Shown: positions 7,546 through 14,697 of the stretch, piece by piece | Layout of the letters: every line of letters begins with the position of its first letter | Position numbering within the stretch: position 1 is the stretch's first letter | Assembly (NCBI GenBank): GCA_964342515.1 | Contig: CAYFFP010000001.1 | Coordinates: forward strand, 1-64,000 | Direction of reading: 5' to 3' | Source of the DNA: UBA5004 sp964342515 | GTDB lineage: Bacteria; Patescibacteriota; Minisyncoccia; Phycocordibacterales; Zambryskibacteraceae | Length of the DNA stretch: 64,000 bases | Program-made: the position numbers and the translations under genes | The notes under the pieces: generated by a model | What the model saw: only the letters and a program-made list of their open reading frames with translations | Database searches by the model: none | What the model was told of the DNA's origin: nothing

Positions 7546-8754
7546 ATGCTGTTCAATTATCAAGCGTTGGAAAATTCGGGGAAAAGGGCGGCCGGCTCGA
7601 TCGAGGCGGTCTCGCTCGATGTGGCGGTAGGGTCCTTGCAGAAGCGCGGACTTATCATCGCGGAGATCGAGCCGGCCGAGAAGGCCCGTTGGTGGGAGAA
7701 ACTTTCTATCGGAGCGAAAGTCCCGAATAAAGACATAGTCATTCTCTCCAAGCAGATGGCGCTGCTCTTCGACGCGCAGGTCTCGGCTCTTAAAATTTTT
7801 ACCCTGCTTTCCGTCGAAGTGGAGAATCCGTTCCTGCGCAAGAGCCTCGAGCAAATAATAGCCGACCTTCAGGGCGGTAGCACCATTTCGAAGGCTCTTG
7901 CCAAACATCCGGATATCTTCTCCGACTTTTACGCCAACATGGTCAGGTCCGGAGAGGAGACAGGGAAGCTCCAAGAGACATTTAATTATCTTGCCGACCA
8001 CCTGGACCGCAACTACGAGGTGCTTTCCAAGGTCAAGAACGCTTTGGTGTATCCGATATTCGTCATCACCGTCTTCGTGGCGGTGATGACGCTTATGTTC
8101 ACCTATATTATTCCTAAAATAGGCGTAATCCTCGTTGAGAGCGGCCAGCCGATTCCCTTTTACACCAAAATTGTTTTGGGTACGAGCGGTTTCTTTGTCG
8201 ACTTCGGCCTGATTCTCTCCGCTCTCATAGTGGTGGCCGGATATCTTGCCGCGCGCTTTGTCAGGACTCCGGCCGGTACCGCGTCTTGGGCCCGCTTCAA
8301 GCTTGAGATTCCTTACTTCGGAAACCTTTATAAAAAGCTTTATCTATCTGTTATCGCCGATAATATGAGCACCATGATCCTCTCCGGCATCCCTATGGTC
8401 AAAGCTATCGAGGTTACCTCGTCAGTGGTGGGCAACGCGGTCTATAAAGAGATTATGAACGAGAGTCTCTCGGCGGTCAAAGGCGGCAGCTCACTTTCCC
8501 AATCGCTCTCGCGGCATGCCGAAATTCCGAGTCTTTTGGTCCAGATGATTAAAGTGGGCGAAGAAACGGGAGAGCTCGAGAATATTTTTAAGACGATGGC
8601 CAGATTTTACCAGCGGGAGGTTATCAATGCCGTAGATACCTTGGTCGGGCTCATCGAGCCGGTCATGATAGTGCTTTTAGGCCTCGGCATCGGGGTGCTT
8701 CTGGCCTCGGTTCTTATCCCCATATACGATATTGCCAATTCAGTGGGCGTTTAG
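7546..8754 (+). CDS. pilC: Type IV pilus inner-membrane platform protein PilC
   Basis: The 402-aa protein contains two GspF-type repeats (about residues 65-190 and 265-390), each followed by membrane helices (VYPIFVITVFVAVMTLMFTYIIP; LVGLIEPVMIVLLGLGIGVLLASV). Conserved GEETG motifs occur in both halves (VRSGEETGKL, KVGEETGEL). PilC is the rotor-like platform between the ATPases and the growing pilus. The length is normal for the family, and the gene follows pilT in the operon. Confidence 0.92.
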   Translation: MLFNYQALENSGKRAAGSIEAVSLDVAVGSLQKRGLIIAEIEPAEKARWWEKLSIGAKVPNKDIVILSKQMALLFDAQVSALKIFTLLSVEVENPFLRKSLEQIIADLQGGSTISKALAKHPDIFSDFYANMVRSGEETGKLQETFNYLADHLDRNYEVLSKVKNALVYPIFVITVFVAVMTLMFTYIIPKIGVILVESGQPIPFYTKIVLGTSGFFVDFGLILSALIVVAGYLAARFVRTPAGTASWARFKLEIPYFGNLYKKLYLSVIADNMSTMILSGIPMVKAIEVTSSVVGNAVYKEIMNESLSAVKGGSSLSQSLSRHAEIPSLLVQMIKVGEETGELENIFKTMARFYQREVINAVDTLVGLIEPVMIVLLGLGIGVLLASVLIPIYDIANSVGV

Positions 8755-8802
8755 AGTATAATGTATAAATCCTAGACAAAGGATAATTAAAAACGCATAA
8801 AT

Positions 8803-9237
8803 ATGAAATTTATAAGAACAAATGGAGGTTTTACGCTCATTGAACTTCTGGTGGTGATTGCCATCATCGGCATTCTGTCCTCCGTGGTGCTGGCTTCGCT
8901 CAATACCGCCCGCAGTAAGGGCAATGACGCCAAGGTTAAGGCCCAGCTCTCGGGACTGCGCGCTTCGGCGGAGATTTATTACGACACCGCCGGCAACTAC
9001 GGCGGCAACCAGAGTTCCTGCTCCCTTGGCATGTTCGGCGATGTTAATTCCGGCATGTCGCAGTACACTGCCGGTGGCAACTATCCTTCCGGTACAACAC
9101 TCGTCTGTAACTCCACTAACACCACTTACGTGGTACAAGCTAACCTCGCGACCTCGGGCCAATACTGGTGCGTAGACTCGCTGGGTAAATCTAAGCTGGA
9201 AAATGCCGCTCTCGGTGCCGCTATCGCCTGCCCGTAA
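8803..9237 (+). CDS. pilA: Major type IV prepilin
   Basis: The 144-aa prepilin has a short leader with the cleavage site before the Phe in GGFTLIELLVVIAIIGIL. A Glu is at mature position 5, followed by the long hydrophobic helix and a small globular part with cysteines (CSLGMFG, TLVCNST, YWCVDS, AIACP) that could form two disulfides. It is processed by the prepilin peptidase encoded at 11862. Unlike most genes here it has a real leader: a TATAAT at 8757-8762 and AAAGGA about 20 nt before the ATG. This fits a highly expressed structural subunit. A strong terminator follows at 9269-9299. Confidence 0.9.
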   Translation: MKFIRTNGGFTLIELLVVIAIIGILSSVVLASLNTARSKGNDAKVKAQLSGLRASAEIYYDTAGNYGGNQSSCSLGMFGDVNSGMSQYTAGGNYPSGTTLVCNSTNTTYVVQANLATSGQYWCVDSLGKSKLENAALGAAIACP

Positions 9238-9268
9238 CCCCTTATTTCTAGGGTCAAAATAGTAAATC

Positions 9269-9308
9269 CTAAAAAGTGCTTGACAAAAGCACTTTTTAGA
9301 TATATGAT
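9269..9308 (+). promoter_or_regulatory. Pilin terminator hairpin overlapping the DGR target promoter
   Basis: A perfect 13-bp hairpin has its left arm at 9269-9281, loop GACAA and right arm at 9287-9299 ending in a T run. This is a terminator for the pilin gene. TTGACA at 9280-9285 lies across the loop, and TATGAT at 9303-9308 follows after exactly 17 nt, giving a near-consensus sigma-70 promoter for the gene at 9369. Terminator and promoter are therefore superimposed. Confidence 0.7.
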
Positions 9309-9317
9309 GTAAAAAGA

Positions 9318-9368
9318 AGCTGATGAGTGCGGGTTTCCCGCATCAGGACAGCTAGAGAAAGGACAAAG
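9318..9368 (+). promoter_or_regulatory. Structured 5' leader of the DGR target gene
   Basis: CTGAT (9320-9324) and ATCAG (9342-9346) enclose GCGGG (9329-9333) and CCCGC (9337-9341), forming a hairpin with a small bulge. GAGAAAGGAC follows as the ribosome-binding site before ATG 9369. Confidence 0.55.
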
Positions 9369-9962
9369 ATGATGTCGACGTCCAAAACGTTGAAAGCGTC
9401 TGGTCTCACCGCTGACAGCCGTAAGGGCCGACAGGCCACCGACCTCTTCCGCGACGCGTACAACGCCGTCGCGCTCGATGAAGAATGTGGCCAGCACTTC
9501 AACGAGAATCCGGCAGTCGCGCCGGCACTCCGCGAGCTTATCCGGCACTACTCAATGCCAATCTCAGCGCCTGAAGGTGGTCGCATCCACGTCGTGCGCG
9601 TGCCGGTCAATCAGGGGCGCGAATGGCAGGAGGCCATCGACGCTGCCGGCCCGAACACAGGCAAAGACTGGAACATTCGCAAGGTTAGTGAGCACTACCC
9701 GCCGCAGGAGGGTCAGGTCGAGGAGCGCGAGGTCATTCTCGTGAACTTCGGCAAGACCATCCAAAACGGACAGTATGCACTTAACTGGGCGACGCAGTTC
9801 GGCCTCAAGCCGTCCGACCCAAGGAAAGTCTTCGCAGTCGGCGAGCACAAGCTGGAACTCCACAAGGAGCTTGACGTCGATGCGATGGCGGTGGTCTCGC
9901 TCGTTCCATGCGCTTTCGAGGGCGGCCAGCGCGTTCCGTTCTCGTGGTGGGACGGGTCGTAG
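9369..9962 (+). CDS. DGR target protein with variable C-terminus, interrupted by an amber codon
   Basis: As sequenced the frame gives 197 residues ending at TAG 9960-9962. In the same frame the sequence continues for 23 codons to a second TAG at 10032-10034. The template repeat predicts a lysine codon (AAG) at the first stop, so the intact protein would be 221 aa. The N-terminal part (about residues 1-180) is soluble, has no signal peptide and is not recognised. The C-terminal VPFSWWDG ... DADYWFAFSRE pattern is typical of diversified C-type-lectin-fold ends of DGR targets. The diversified residues would form a ligand-binding face. The start at 9369 is chosen for the ribosome-binding site GAGAAAGGAC. 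The truncation may be a real non-functional variant or a consensus artefact in a mixed population. Confidence 0.75.
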   Translation: MMSTSKTLKASGLTADSRKGRQATDLFRDAYNAVALDEECGQHFNENPAVAPALRELIRHYSMPISAPEGGRIHVVRVPVNQGREWQEAIDAAGPNTGKDWNIRKVSEHYPPQEGQVEEREVILVNFGKTIQNGQYALNWATQFGLKPSDPRKVFAVGEHKLELHKELDVDAMAVVSLVPCAFEGGQRVPFSWWDGS

Positions 9963-10031
9963 CGCTACGCCCGCCTCTACTGGTTTCTCTTCGGCTTCGA
10001 CGCCGACTACTGGTTCGCTTTCTCCCGCGAG
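9913..10031 (+). repeat. DGR variable repeat (VR)
   Basis: It aligns without gaps to the template at 10378-10496 (offset 465). Of 119 positions, 19 differ. All 19 lie opposite adenines of the template (11 A to G, 7 A to T, 1 A to C), and all 90 non-adenine positions are identical. It ends exactly before the second stop codon of the target gene. Confidence 0.95.
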
Positions 10032-10054
10032 TAGCGCTCTGGATTTGGTCCCTT

Positions 10055-10069
10055 GGGTCTTCTAGACCC
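10055..10069 (+). other. Hairpin just downstream of the variable repeat
   Basis: GGGTCT (10055-10060), loop TCT and AGACCC (10064-10069) form a perfect 6-bp stem, 23 nt after the VR end. In studied DGRs a short GC-rich hairpin after VR promotes retrohoming. By analogy this may serve the same role. Confidence 0.5.
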
Positions 10070-10085
10070 TTTGGACATAGTCCTT

Positions 10086-10128
10086 GGGCCCGGCATTCAG
10101 AAATGGATGCTGGGCCCTTTAATTTTTT
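10086..10128 (+). terminator. Rho-independent terminator of the DGR target gene
   Basis: GGGCCCGGCAT at 10086-10096 pairs with ATGCTGGGCCC at 10107-10117 (one G-T), followed by TTTAATTTTTT. Confidence 0.85.
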
Positions 10129-10377
10129 ATAATTTTGATAAGATATAAAGCGGTAGTAGGCAAGTGCGGGCGATCAGGATGTGCCGTTTTCCCGCCGCCG
10201 AATCCAGTATCCATACATCGAGAATATTTGCGTTCCAGAATTCAAATAGAGTGGTGTATGCAGAACTTCAAAAAATGAAGATACTCGGTACGAGATGTTG
10301 GGGGATTATGATCCCGAATTAGATACAGCCCCGAGAATATTCAAAGGGCAGTGGCTTGGAAGACTTCTCGCACATAA
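10129..10377 (+). ncRNA. Upstream part of the DGR template RNA region
   Basis: No convincing gene is present between the target terminator and the template repeat. AT-rich -10-like sequences (TATAAT at about 10128-10133 and a GATATAAAG run near 10141) could start the template RNA. In other DGRs the RNA flanking the template is structured and required for reverse transcription. The boundaries given are those of the gap, not of a mapped transcript. Confidence 0.4.
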
Positions 10378-10496
10378 CTTTCGAGGGCAACCAGCACGTT
10401 CCGAACTCGTGGTGGAACAGGTCGAAGCGCAACACCAACCTCAACTGGTTTCTCAACAGCTTCAACGCCAACTACTGGTTCGCTTTCTCCCGCAAG
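10378..10496 (+). repeat. DGR template repeat (TR)
   Basis: This 119-nt copy of the target 3' end is rich in AAC triplets (read in frame it would give N-rich WWNRSK and NLNWFLNSFNANYWF). It contains 29 adenines, 19 of which are changed in VR. Reading frames that run through it (for example 10356-10547) are a consequence of its origin and are not annotated as genes. It lies between the target gene and the reverse transcriptase, next to the avd 3' end. Confidence 0.95.
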
Positions 10497-10501
10497 CCTC
10501 T

Positions 10502-10867
10502 TCATTTCTCTCCCGCTTTGGCTGGAGAGTTTTGTTTTATTGGTTGATGATACCAACCACCGAGCATTCGCCCGACCTCATCTAAATGTATCGATAATTC
10601 AATGTATCTCTTGTCCTTGATAGACTTTGTTTCCCATAAAATCATCATGAGAATCTTAAGAGTATCTAATCTACGAATGGCTATGCCAAGATATGGCAAT
10701 TTTTCATCTTTTGATAAGAATGTTGCGGCAGAGACATTCTCAATAATTTCTATAAAAAATTTATCTATCCTGTTGCCTAGAGTGTAACGATGGACTTGGG
10801 GTAAAATTATATGAATATGATGCCAAAGGAGGTATGTACTCTTAATTTTTTCCAAAACACCAGGCAA
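10502..10867 (-). CDS. avd: DGR accessory variability determinant (Avd)
   Basis: The 121-aa helical protein resembles the four-helix-bundle Avd / 23S-intervening-sequence family (YTLGNRIDKFFIEIIE ... EKLPYLGIAIRRLDTLKILM ... LDEVGRMLGGW). Avd forms a barrel-shaped pentamer that binds the DGR reverse transcriptase and the template RNA. It is on the opposite strand to target, template and reverse transcriptase, which is unusual. The listed start is a TTG at 10867. An ATG (AGG follows) lies upstream across a run of nine C on this strand and would be in frame if the run had one more base. The last residues are encoded by a terminator-like hairpin next to the template. Confidence 0.85.
   Translation of the reverse strand: MPGVLEKIKSTYLLWHHIHIILPQVHRYTLGNRIDKFFIEIIENVSAATFLSKDEKLPYLGIAIRRLDTLKILMMILWETKSIKDKRYIELSIHLDEVGRMLGGWYHQPIKQNSPAKAGEK
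10508..10537 (+). terminator. Hairpin with T tract after the template repeat
   Basis: CTCTCC at 10508-10513 pairs with GGAGAG at 10524-10529, followed by TTTTGTTTTATT. It starts 12 nt after the template and could end the template RNA. It also encodes the C-terminus of avd on the other strand. Confidence 0.5.
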
Positions 10868-10876
10868 AATTCGTGC

Positions 10877-10885
10877 GGGGGGGGG
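10877..10885 (+). other. Run of nine G between avd and reverse transcriptase starts
   Basis: This homopolymer lies directly upstream of conserved reverse-transcriptase N-terminal residues and of the avd start on the other strand. A length error here would explain why neither gene has a good start codon. Confidence 0.6.
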
Positions 10886-11009
10886 TCCTCATAGGTGTAT
10901 CCATACTTATGATGATATCATCTCGCTTGAAAATCTCTTAGAAGCTTGGAAAGAGTTTAAGCTAGGCAAGAAAAACAGAAAAGATGTCCAAAAATTCCAA
11001 ATCCGACTG

Positions 11010-11858
11010 ATGGCCAATATTCTTGCTCTGCACAATGACCTGAAGAACAAAACCTACTCCCACTCTCCCTATCACGCTTTCAACATTTCAGACCCCAAGC
11101 CTCGCAATATCCATAAAGCCAGTGTAAGAGACCGACTCTTGCATCACGCCATCTACAAAATTCTTTATCCGTACTTTGATAGGAAGTTCATCCACGACTC
11201 TTATTCCTGCAGATTAGGCAAGGGTACGCATAAAGCGATGGAAAGATTCAAACTTTTCTCACGCAAAGTCTCCAAGAATAACACCAGGCAGTGCTTTGTT
11301 CTAAAGTGCGACATCAAGAAGTTCTTCGCCTCAATTGACCACCAAACACTCCTGTTGACACTCGGTGTCAACATTGAGGACAAGGGCACTCTGTGGTTAC
11401 TAGAACAAATCATCGAGAGCTTCCACGCTCTACCGGGCAAAGGGCTACCTTTAGGTAATCTCACATCTCAACTATTGGTAAACATCTACATGAACGAGTT
11501 CGACCAATTTGTGAAGCATAAGTTAAAAGTGAAGTATTATATACGATATGCCGATGATTTCACCATGATATATCATAGTGAGCTTGAACTTCGGAGCGTC
11601 CTCCCTCTAGTGGAAAGGTTTTTACTAGAAGAACTTAAACTTGAGCTTCATCCAGATAAAGTCTTCATCAGAACCCTTTCTTCCGGAGTAGATTTCTTGG
11701 GCTGGGTGCATTTTCCAGATCATCGGGTATTAAGAACGGTAACGAAGAGAAGAATGCTGAAGAATCTTTCAAATAATCCAACGCCGGCAACCAAAACTTC
11801 TTACCTTGGAATGCTTAAATGGGGGAATACTCATAAGTTAAGGCGGGTTATACTTTAA
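11010..11858 (+). CDS. DGR reverse transcriptase (5' end uncertain)
   Basis: From ATG 11010 the product is 282 aa. It carries the DGR-type signature GLPLGNLTSQ (where retrons and group II introns have a QG..SP form) and the catalytic YIRYADD. The enzyme copies the template RNA with adenine-specific errors. In-frame conserved-looking sequence continues upstream to about 10890 (HTYDDIISLENLLEAW, then KEFKLGKKNRKDVQ), so the true protein is about 40 residues longer. The frame is open back to 10821 but has no ATG, GTG or TTG there. An ATG at 10817 would join this frame if the run of nine G were eight. The C-terminus ends 3 nt before the prepilin peptidase gene. Confidence 0.92.
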   Translation: MANILALHNDLKNKTYSHSPYHAFNISDPKPRNIHKASVRDRLLHHAIYKILYPYFDRKFIHDSYSCRLGKGTHKAMERFKLFSRKVSKNNTRQCFVLKCDIKKFFASIDHQTLLLTLGVNIEDKGTLWLLEQIIESFHALPGKGLPLGNLTSQLLVNIYMNEFDQFVKHKLKVKYYIRYADDFTMIYHSELELRSVLPLVERFLLEELKLELHPDKVFIRTLSSGVDFLGWVHFPDHRVLRTVTKRRMLKNLSNNPTPATKTSYLGMLKWGNTHKLRRVIL

Positions 11859-11861
11859 GGG

Positions 11862-12569
11862 ATGACCATAGCCATTCTTTTTGTTTTAGGATTAATTGTC
11901 GGAAGTTTTCTTAATGTCGTCGGATTGCGTTGGGACCTGCCTGCCGGCAGGCAGGCTCTGAAGCACTTCGGCGGCCGATCCAAGTGTCCGCATTGCGGCA
12001 TAACTCTTCGCTGGTATGAACTTGTTCCTGTGTTAAGTTTTGTCTCACAGTTCGGCCGGTGCAGGAATTGCGGTCAAAAAATTTCTTTCCAATATCCTCT
12101 CATTGAACTCTGGACCGCTCTAGTATTTATTACCGTACCCGCAATATTTATTCCGGTATTTTGCGTTTATATTGTCATTGTTATTTATGATATTCACCAC
12201 AAAATTATCCCGGACCCGCTGGTTTACGTCTCCATCATTTTAGCGCTGTTAATCTCCCGCGCTTGGTTCCCCGGGCTGGTATTATTTGCGTTTTTCAGTT
12301 TAATCTGGCTTTTGTCGAGAGGCCGGGCCATGGGTTTCGGCGATGCCAAGCTGGGGCTCTCCATGGGATTGCTCCTCGGGGCGGCGCAGAGTTTTTCCGC
12401 TGTTGCGCTCGCGTTCTGGATAGGCGCCGCATTCGGCATAGTCTGCATGATTTTTTCGCGTAAAAATATTACAATGAAATCGGAGATCCCGTTTGCCCCT
12501 TTTCTTGTCTTGGGCGCATGGGTAAGTGTTATGTTTAATCTTGACCTTCTTCATGTCCCATTACTCTAA
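11862..12569 (+). CDS. pilD: Prepilin peptidase PilD
   Basis: The 235-aa integral membrane aspartic protease (A24 family) cleaves and methylates type IV prepilins. The N-terminal cytoplasmic loop has the four-cysteine zinc motif (CPHC, CRNC, about residues 44-70). Catalytic aspartates are in VIYDIHHKIIPD and GFGDAK, and about six membrane helices are visible. A 20-nt palindrome at 11936-11955 adds the residues LPAGRQ near residue 27, a place where relatives have no such segment. It restarts the pilus locus after the DGR and serves the pilins on both sides of it. Confidence 0.92.
   Translation: MTIAILFVLGLIVGSFLNVVGLRWDLPAGRQALKHFGGRSKCPHCGITLRWYELVPVLSFVSQFGRCRNCGQKISFQYPLIELWTALVFITVPAIFIPVFCVYIVIVIYDIHHKIIPDPLVYVSIILALLISRAWFPGLVLFAFFSLIWLLSRGRAMGFGDAKLGLSMGLLLGAAQSFSAVALAFWIGAAFGIVCMIFSRKNITMKSEIPFAPFLVLGAWVSVMFNLDLLHVPLL
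11936..11955. repeat. Perfect 20-nt palindrome inside pilD (LPAGRQ element)
   Basis: CCTGCCTGCC is followed directly by its reverse complement GGCAGGCAGG. Its core is repeated at 61987-62002 in the deformylase-formyltransferase gene, and both copies are read as LPAGRQ. Confidence 0.85.
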
Positions 12570-13164
12570 AGGTTTCAGCGTTGTTGAGGTTATGGTATCT
12601 TTGGCTATCGTTGCCGTGATTCTTACGGTCATTGTTTTCAATCAGTCTTCTTATACGGACGGCGCCGCCTTAGGGAACCTTGCCGACGAGATAGGACTGT
12701 CGATTTCTCAGGCGCAGGCATACGGTATTGCCGTCAGAGAGTTTACGCCGGGCTCCTCGGACTTCTCCGCGGCTTACGGCCTGACCTTAAGTCTCCTGTC
12801 CGGCGGTTCGGACAGCGCGTATTTATTCTTCGCCGACCGGAATGCCAACTCATCCTACGACGGCGACTGGACTTGTCCCGTAGGCGGCGCTTCCGAATGT
12901 TTGGAAAGAGTGGACATGAAGCAGGGGAATCGTCTGGACGAGCTCTGTGTCGTCAAGACCAACGGCGCGGACCAATGCAATGTCGGCCGGATAGATATTA
13001 CGTTTGTGCGGCCCAACACCGAAGCGCGCCTGATATTCTTCAATAACGACGGGCAGTCATATAATCCGCCGAACATGAAGGGAGCGAGAATAATGCTTAA
13101 GAGTCCTAAGGGCGTGTCGCGCTCCGTAGTTATCTATACCAGTGGCCAAATCTCAGTCCAATGA
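12553..13164 (+). CDS. Type IV pilin-like protein (GspH/FimT type)
   Basis: The 203-aa prepilin-like protein begins with a short leader and the class III signal GFSVVEVMVSLAIVAVILTVIVF. Cleavage would fall before the first Phe, and Glu at +5 is kept. The ATG at 12553 overlaps the end of pilD by 17 nt, and upstream starts lie inside pilD. The soluble part has several cysteines. Minor pseudopilins of this kind prime pilus assembly or form the tip. It is first of four consecutive pilin-like genes. Confidence 0.8.
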   Translation: MSHYSKGFSVVEVMVSLAIVAVILTVIVFNQSSYTDGAALGNLADEIGLSISQAQAYGIAVREFTPGSSDFSAAYGLTLSLLSGGSDSAYLFFADRNANSSYDGDWTCPVGGASECLERVDMKQGNRLDELCVVKTNGADQCNVGRIDITFVRPNTEARLIFFNNDGQSYNPPNMKGARIMLKSPKGVSRSVVIYTSGQISVQ

Positions 13165-13721
13165 AAACACACCCCACTTCGCATAAAGCTACGAAGGGCA
13201 AAGAAGGCTTTACACTCATAGAATTGATGACAGCGCTCTCGCTCTTTACCATCGTCATGGCTGTCAGTCTCGGTTCAATCTTAGGAGTCTTCGATGCCAA
13301 CCGCAGGTCGCGCTCTTTGAAGACGGTGATGAATAATCTCAATCTCTCGGTAGAGAGCATGGCCAAAGAGATGCGTTACGGCAAAAATTACCATTGCGGT
13401 TCCGGTGGGGCCATTACTTCGCCGCAGAATTGTCCAAGCGGAGACAACTTTATAAGCTTTCTCTCAAGTGAGAACGAACAGATAACCTATAGATTGAACG
13501 GTACGGCCATAGAGAAACAAGTGGCTTCCGGTGAATACATCGCGGTGACTGCTCCCGAAGCGGCGATCGACGGTCTCAACTTCTATACTCTGGGAGCCGG
13601 TACGAGCGACACTCTCCAGCCGAAAGTGATTATAAAAGTTACCGGTCATGCCGGTACCAATAAGGGACGCTCCGACTTCACCATAGAGACCATGGTGTCG
13701 CAAAGAGCTTTAGATTTATGA
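13161..13721 (+). CDS. Type IV pilin-like protein (PilW type)
   Basis: The 186-aa product has a 16-residue basic leader followed by GFTLIELMTALSLFTIVMAV, a complete type III signal with Glu+5. The remaining about 150 residues are a beta-rich globular part. The gene overlaps the preceding pilin-like gene by 4 nt (ATGA) and the next one by 4 nt. The PilW-like label is based on order in the minor-pilin cluster and size and is approximate. Confidence 0.78.
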   Translation: MKTHPTSHKATKGKEGFTLIELMTALSLFTIVMAVSLGSILGVFDANRRSRSLKTVMNNLNLSVESMAKEMRYGKNYHCGSGGAITSPQNCPSGDNFISFLSSENEQITYRLNGTAIEKQVASGEYIAVTAPEAAIDGLNFYTLGAGTSDTLQPKVIIKVTGHAGTNKGRSDFTIETMVSQRALDL

Positions 13722-14236
13722 AAAATAATTACGGCTTTACCATAATTGAGAGTCTGGTCGCCATATCCGTGATAGTCGCGGCCATCATTGGAACGACCAG
13801 CGCGGTACAATCAGGCATCTCGTCGTATATTTTTTCCAAGGATCAGATCACCGCTTTCTACCTTGCTCAGGAAGGATTCGAACAAATAAGAAATATGCGG
13901 GATGAGAATCGTTTGAAGAATTTTGGCTGGCTTACGGGCATCGCGGCAAATTCCTCCGACCCGTGCTATTTCGGATCCGCTTGCGTTGTCAGTCCCGTAG
14001 AAACGACCATTCCCAGCCGCTGTGCCGGCGGCATAGGCTCCTGCCCGAAGTTGCGGCAGAATTCCTCCACGAAATTTTTCGGCTACGACCCGGCATGGAC
14101 GGAGACCATCTTTCGCCGAGAGGTACAACTTACTTCGGTCAATGCCGATGAGATATCCATCACGGTCACGGTTAACTGGTCCAAGGGCCTTATTAACCGG
14201 CAGTTCAAGGCCAAAGAAAATCTTCTAAACTGGTAG
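13718..14236 (+). CDS. Type IV pilin-like protein (PilV type)
   Basis: The 172-aa product starts MKNNYGFTIIESLVAISVIVAAI, a prepilin signal with Glu+5. The helix continues into AFYLAQEGFEQIRNMRDENR, characteristic of PilV/GspI-like minor pilins. Cysteine-rich loops (DPCYFGSACVV, RCAGGIGSCPK) suggest disulfides in the exported domain. The gene is translationally coupled to its neighbours. Confidence 0.8.
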   Translation: MKNNYGFTIIESLVAISVIVAAIIGTTSAVQSGISSYIFSKDQITAFYLAQEGFEQIRNMRDENRLKNFGWLTGIAANSSDPCYFGSACVVSPVETTIPSRCAGGIGSCPKLRQNSSTKFFGYDPAWTETIFRREVQLTSVNADEISITVTVNWSKGLINRQFKAKENLLNW

Positions 14237-14243
14237 TTTGACT

Positions 14244-14696
14244 ATGCTCACTATAAATAAAATGAAAAACGAAGGCTTCACACTTTTGATTTCTATCATG
14301 GTCATGGGGACGCTCCTGCTTATCGCCAGCGGAGTGGTCAGTCTCGCCTTTAAGCAGTCCCTCATATCGAGCTCGGGCCGCGAATCGCAGAATGCTTTTT
14401 ACGCCGCTGATACAGGCATGGAGTGCGCCATCTACTGGGATATCAAGAATTCCTCTGGGCAGAGCGCTTTCGCCACTACTACCGGCAGTCAGATAGTCTG
14501 CAATAACCAGACCATGATAGTAGGCGGCTCAAGCCAGTCCGTATTTACTTTTAATTTATCTCCCGAACCGTATTGCGCCATCGTCAAAGTCACCAAGAAT
14601 GCCGATAACACGACTCTTATAGAATCTAAGGGCTACAATACCTGTGATGTTTCCAATCCGCGACGCGTGGAACGGGCGGTAAGAGCGAGCTACTGA
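14244..14696 (+). CDS. PilX-like minor pilin
   Basis: About 150 residues are read from ATG 14244 (an in-frame TTG at 14238 is a weaker start). The N-terminus KNEGFTLLISIMVMGTLLLIA has the pilin-like hydrophobic helix but lacks Glu at position 5, as in PilX/GspK-type proteins. ESQNAFYAADTGMECAIYW follows, a common PilX pattern. GspK-like proteins cap the pilus tip complex. It is the last gene of the minor-pilin set and is followed at once by ligA. Confidence 0.75.
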   Translation: MLTINKMKNEGFTLLISIMVMGTLLLIASGVVSLAFKQSLISSSGRESQNAFYAADTGMECAIYWDIKNSSGQSAFATTTGSQIVCNNQTMIVGGSSQSVFTFNLSPEPYCAIVKVTKNADNTTLIESKGYNTCDVSNPRRVERAVRASY

Positions 14697-14697
14697 T

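Noticed and set aside
9960..10034. Reassignment of TAG as a sense codon, since the target continues in frame after it
   Set aside because: TAG ends several other genes here (for example pilC, khpA and rpoBC). The template directly explains the codon as an A-to-T change of AAG.
10295..10585. Two open frames across the template repeat, one resembling the target C-terminus
   Set aside because: They exist because TR is a copy of the target 3' end. There is no start signal or N-terminal domain, and adenine-rich codons are expected of a template.
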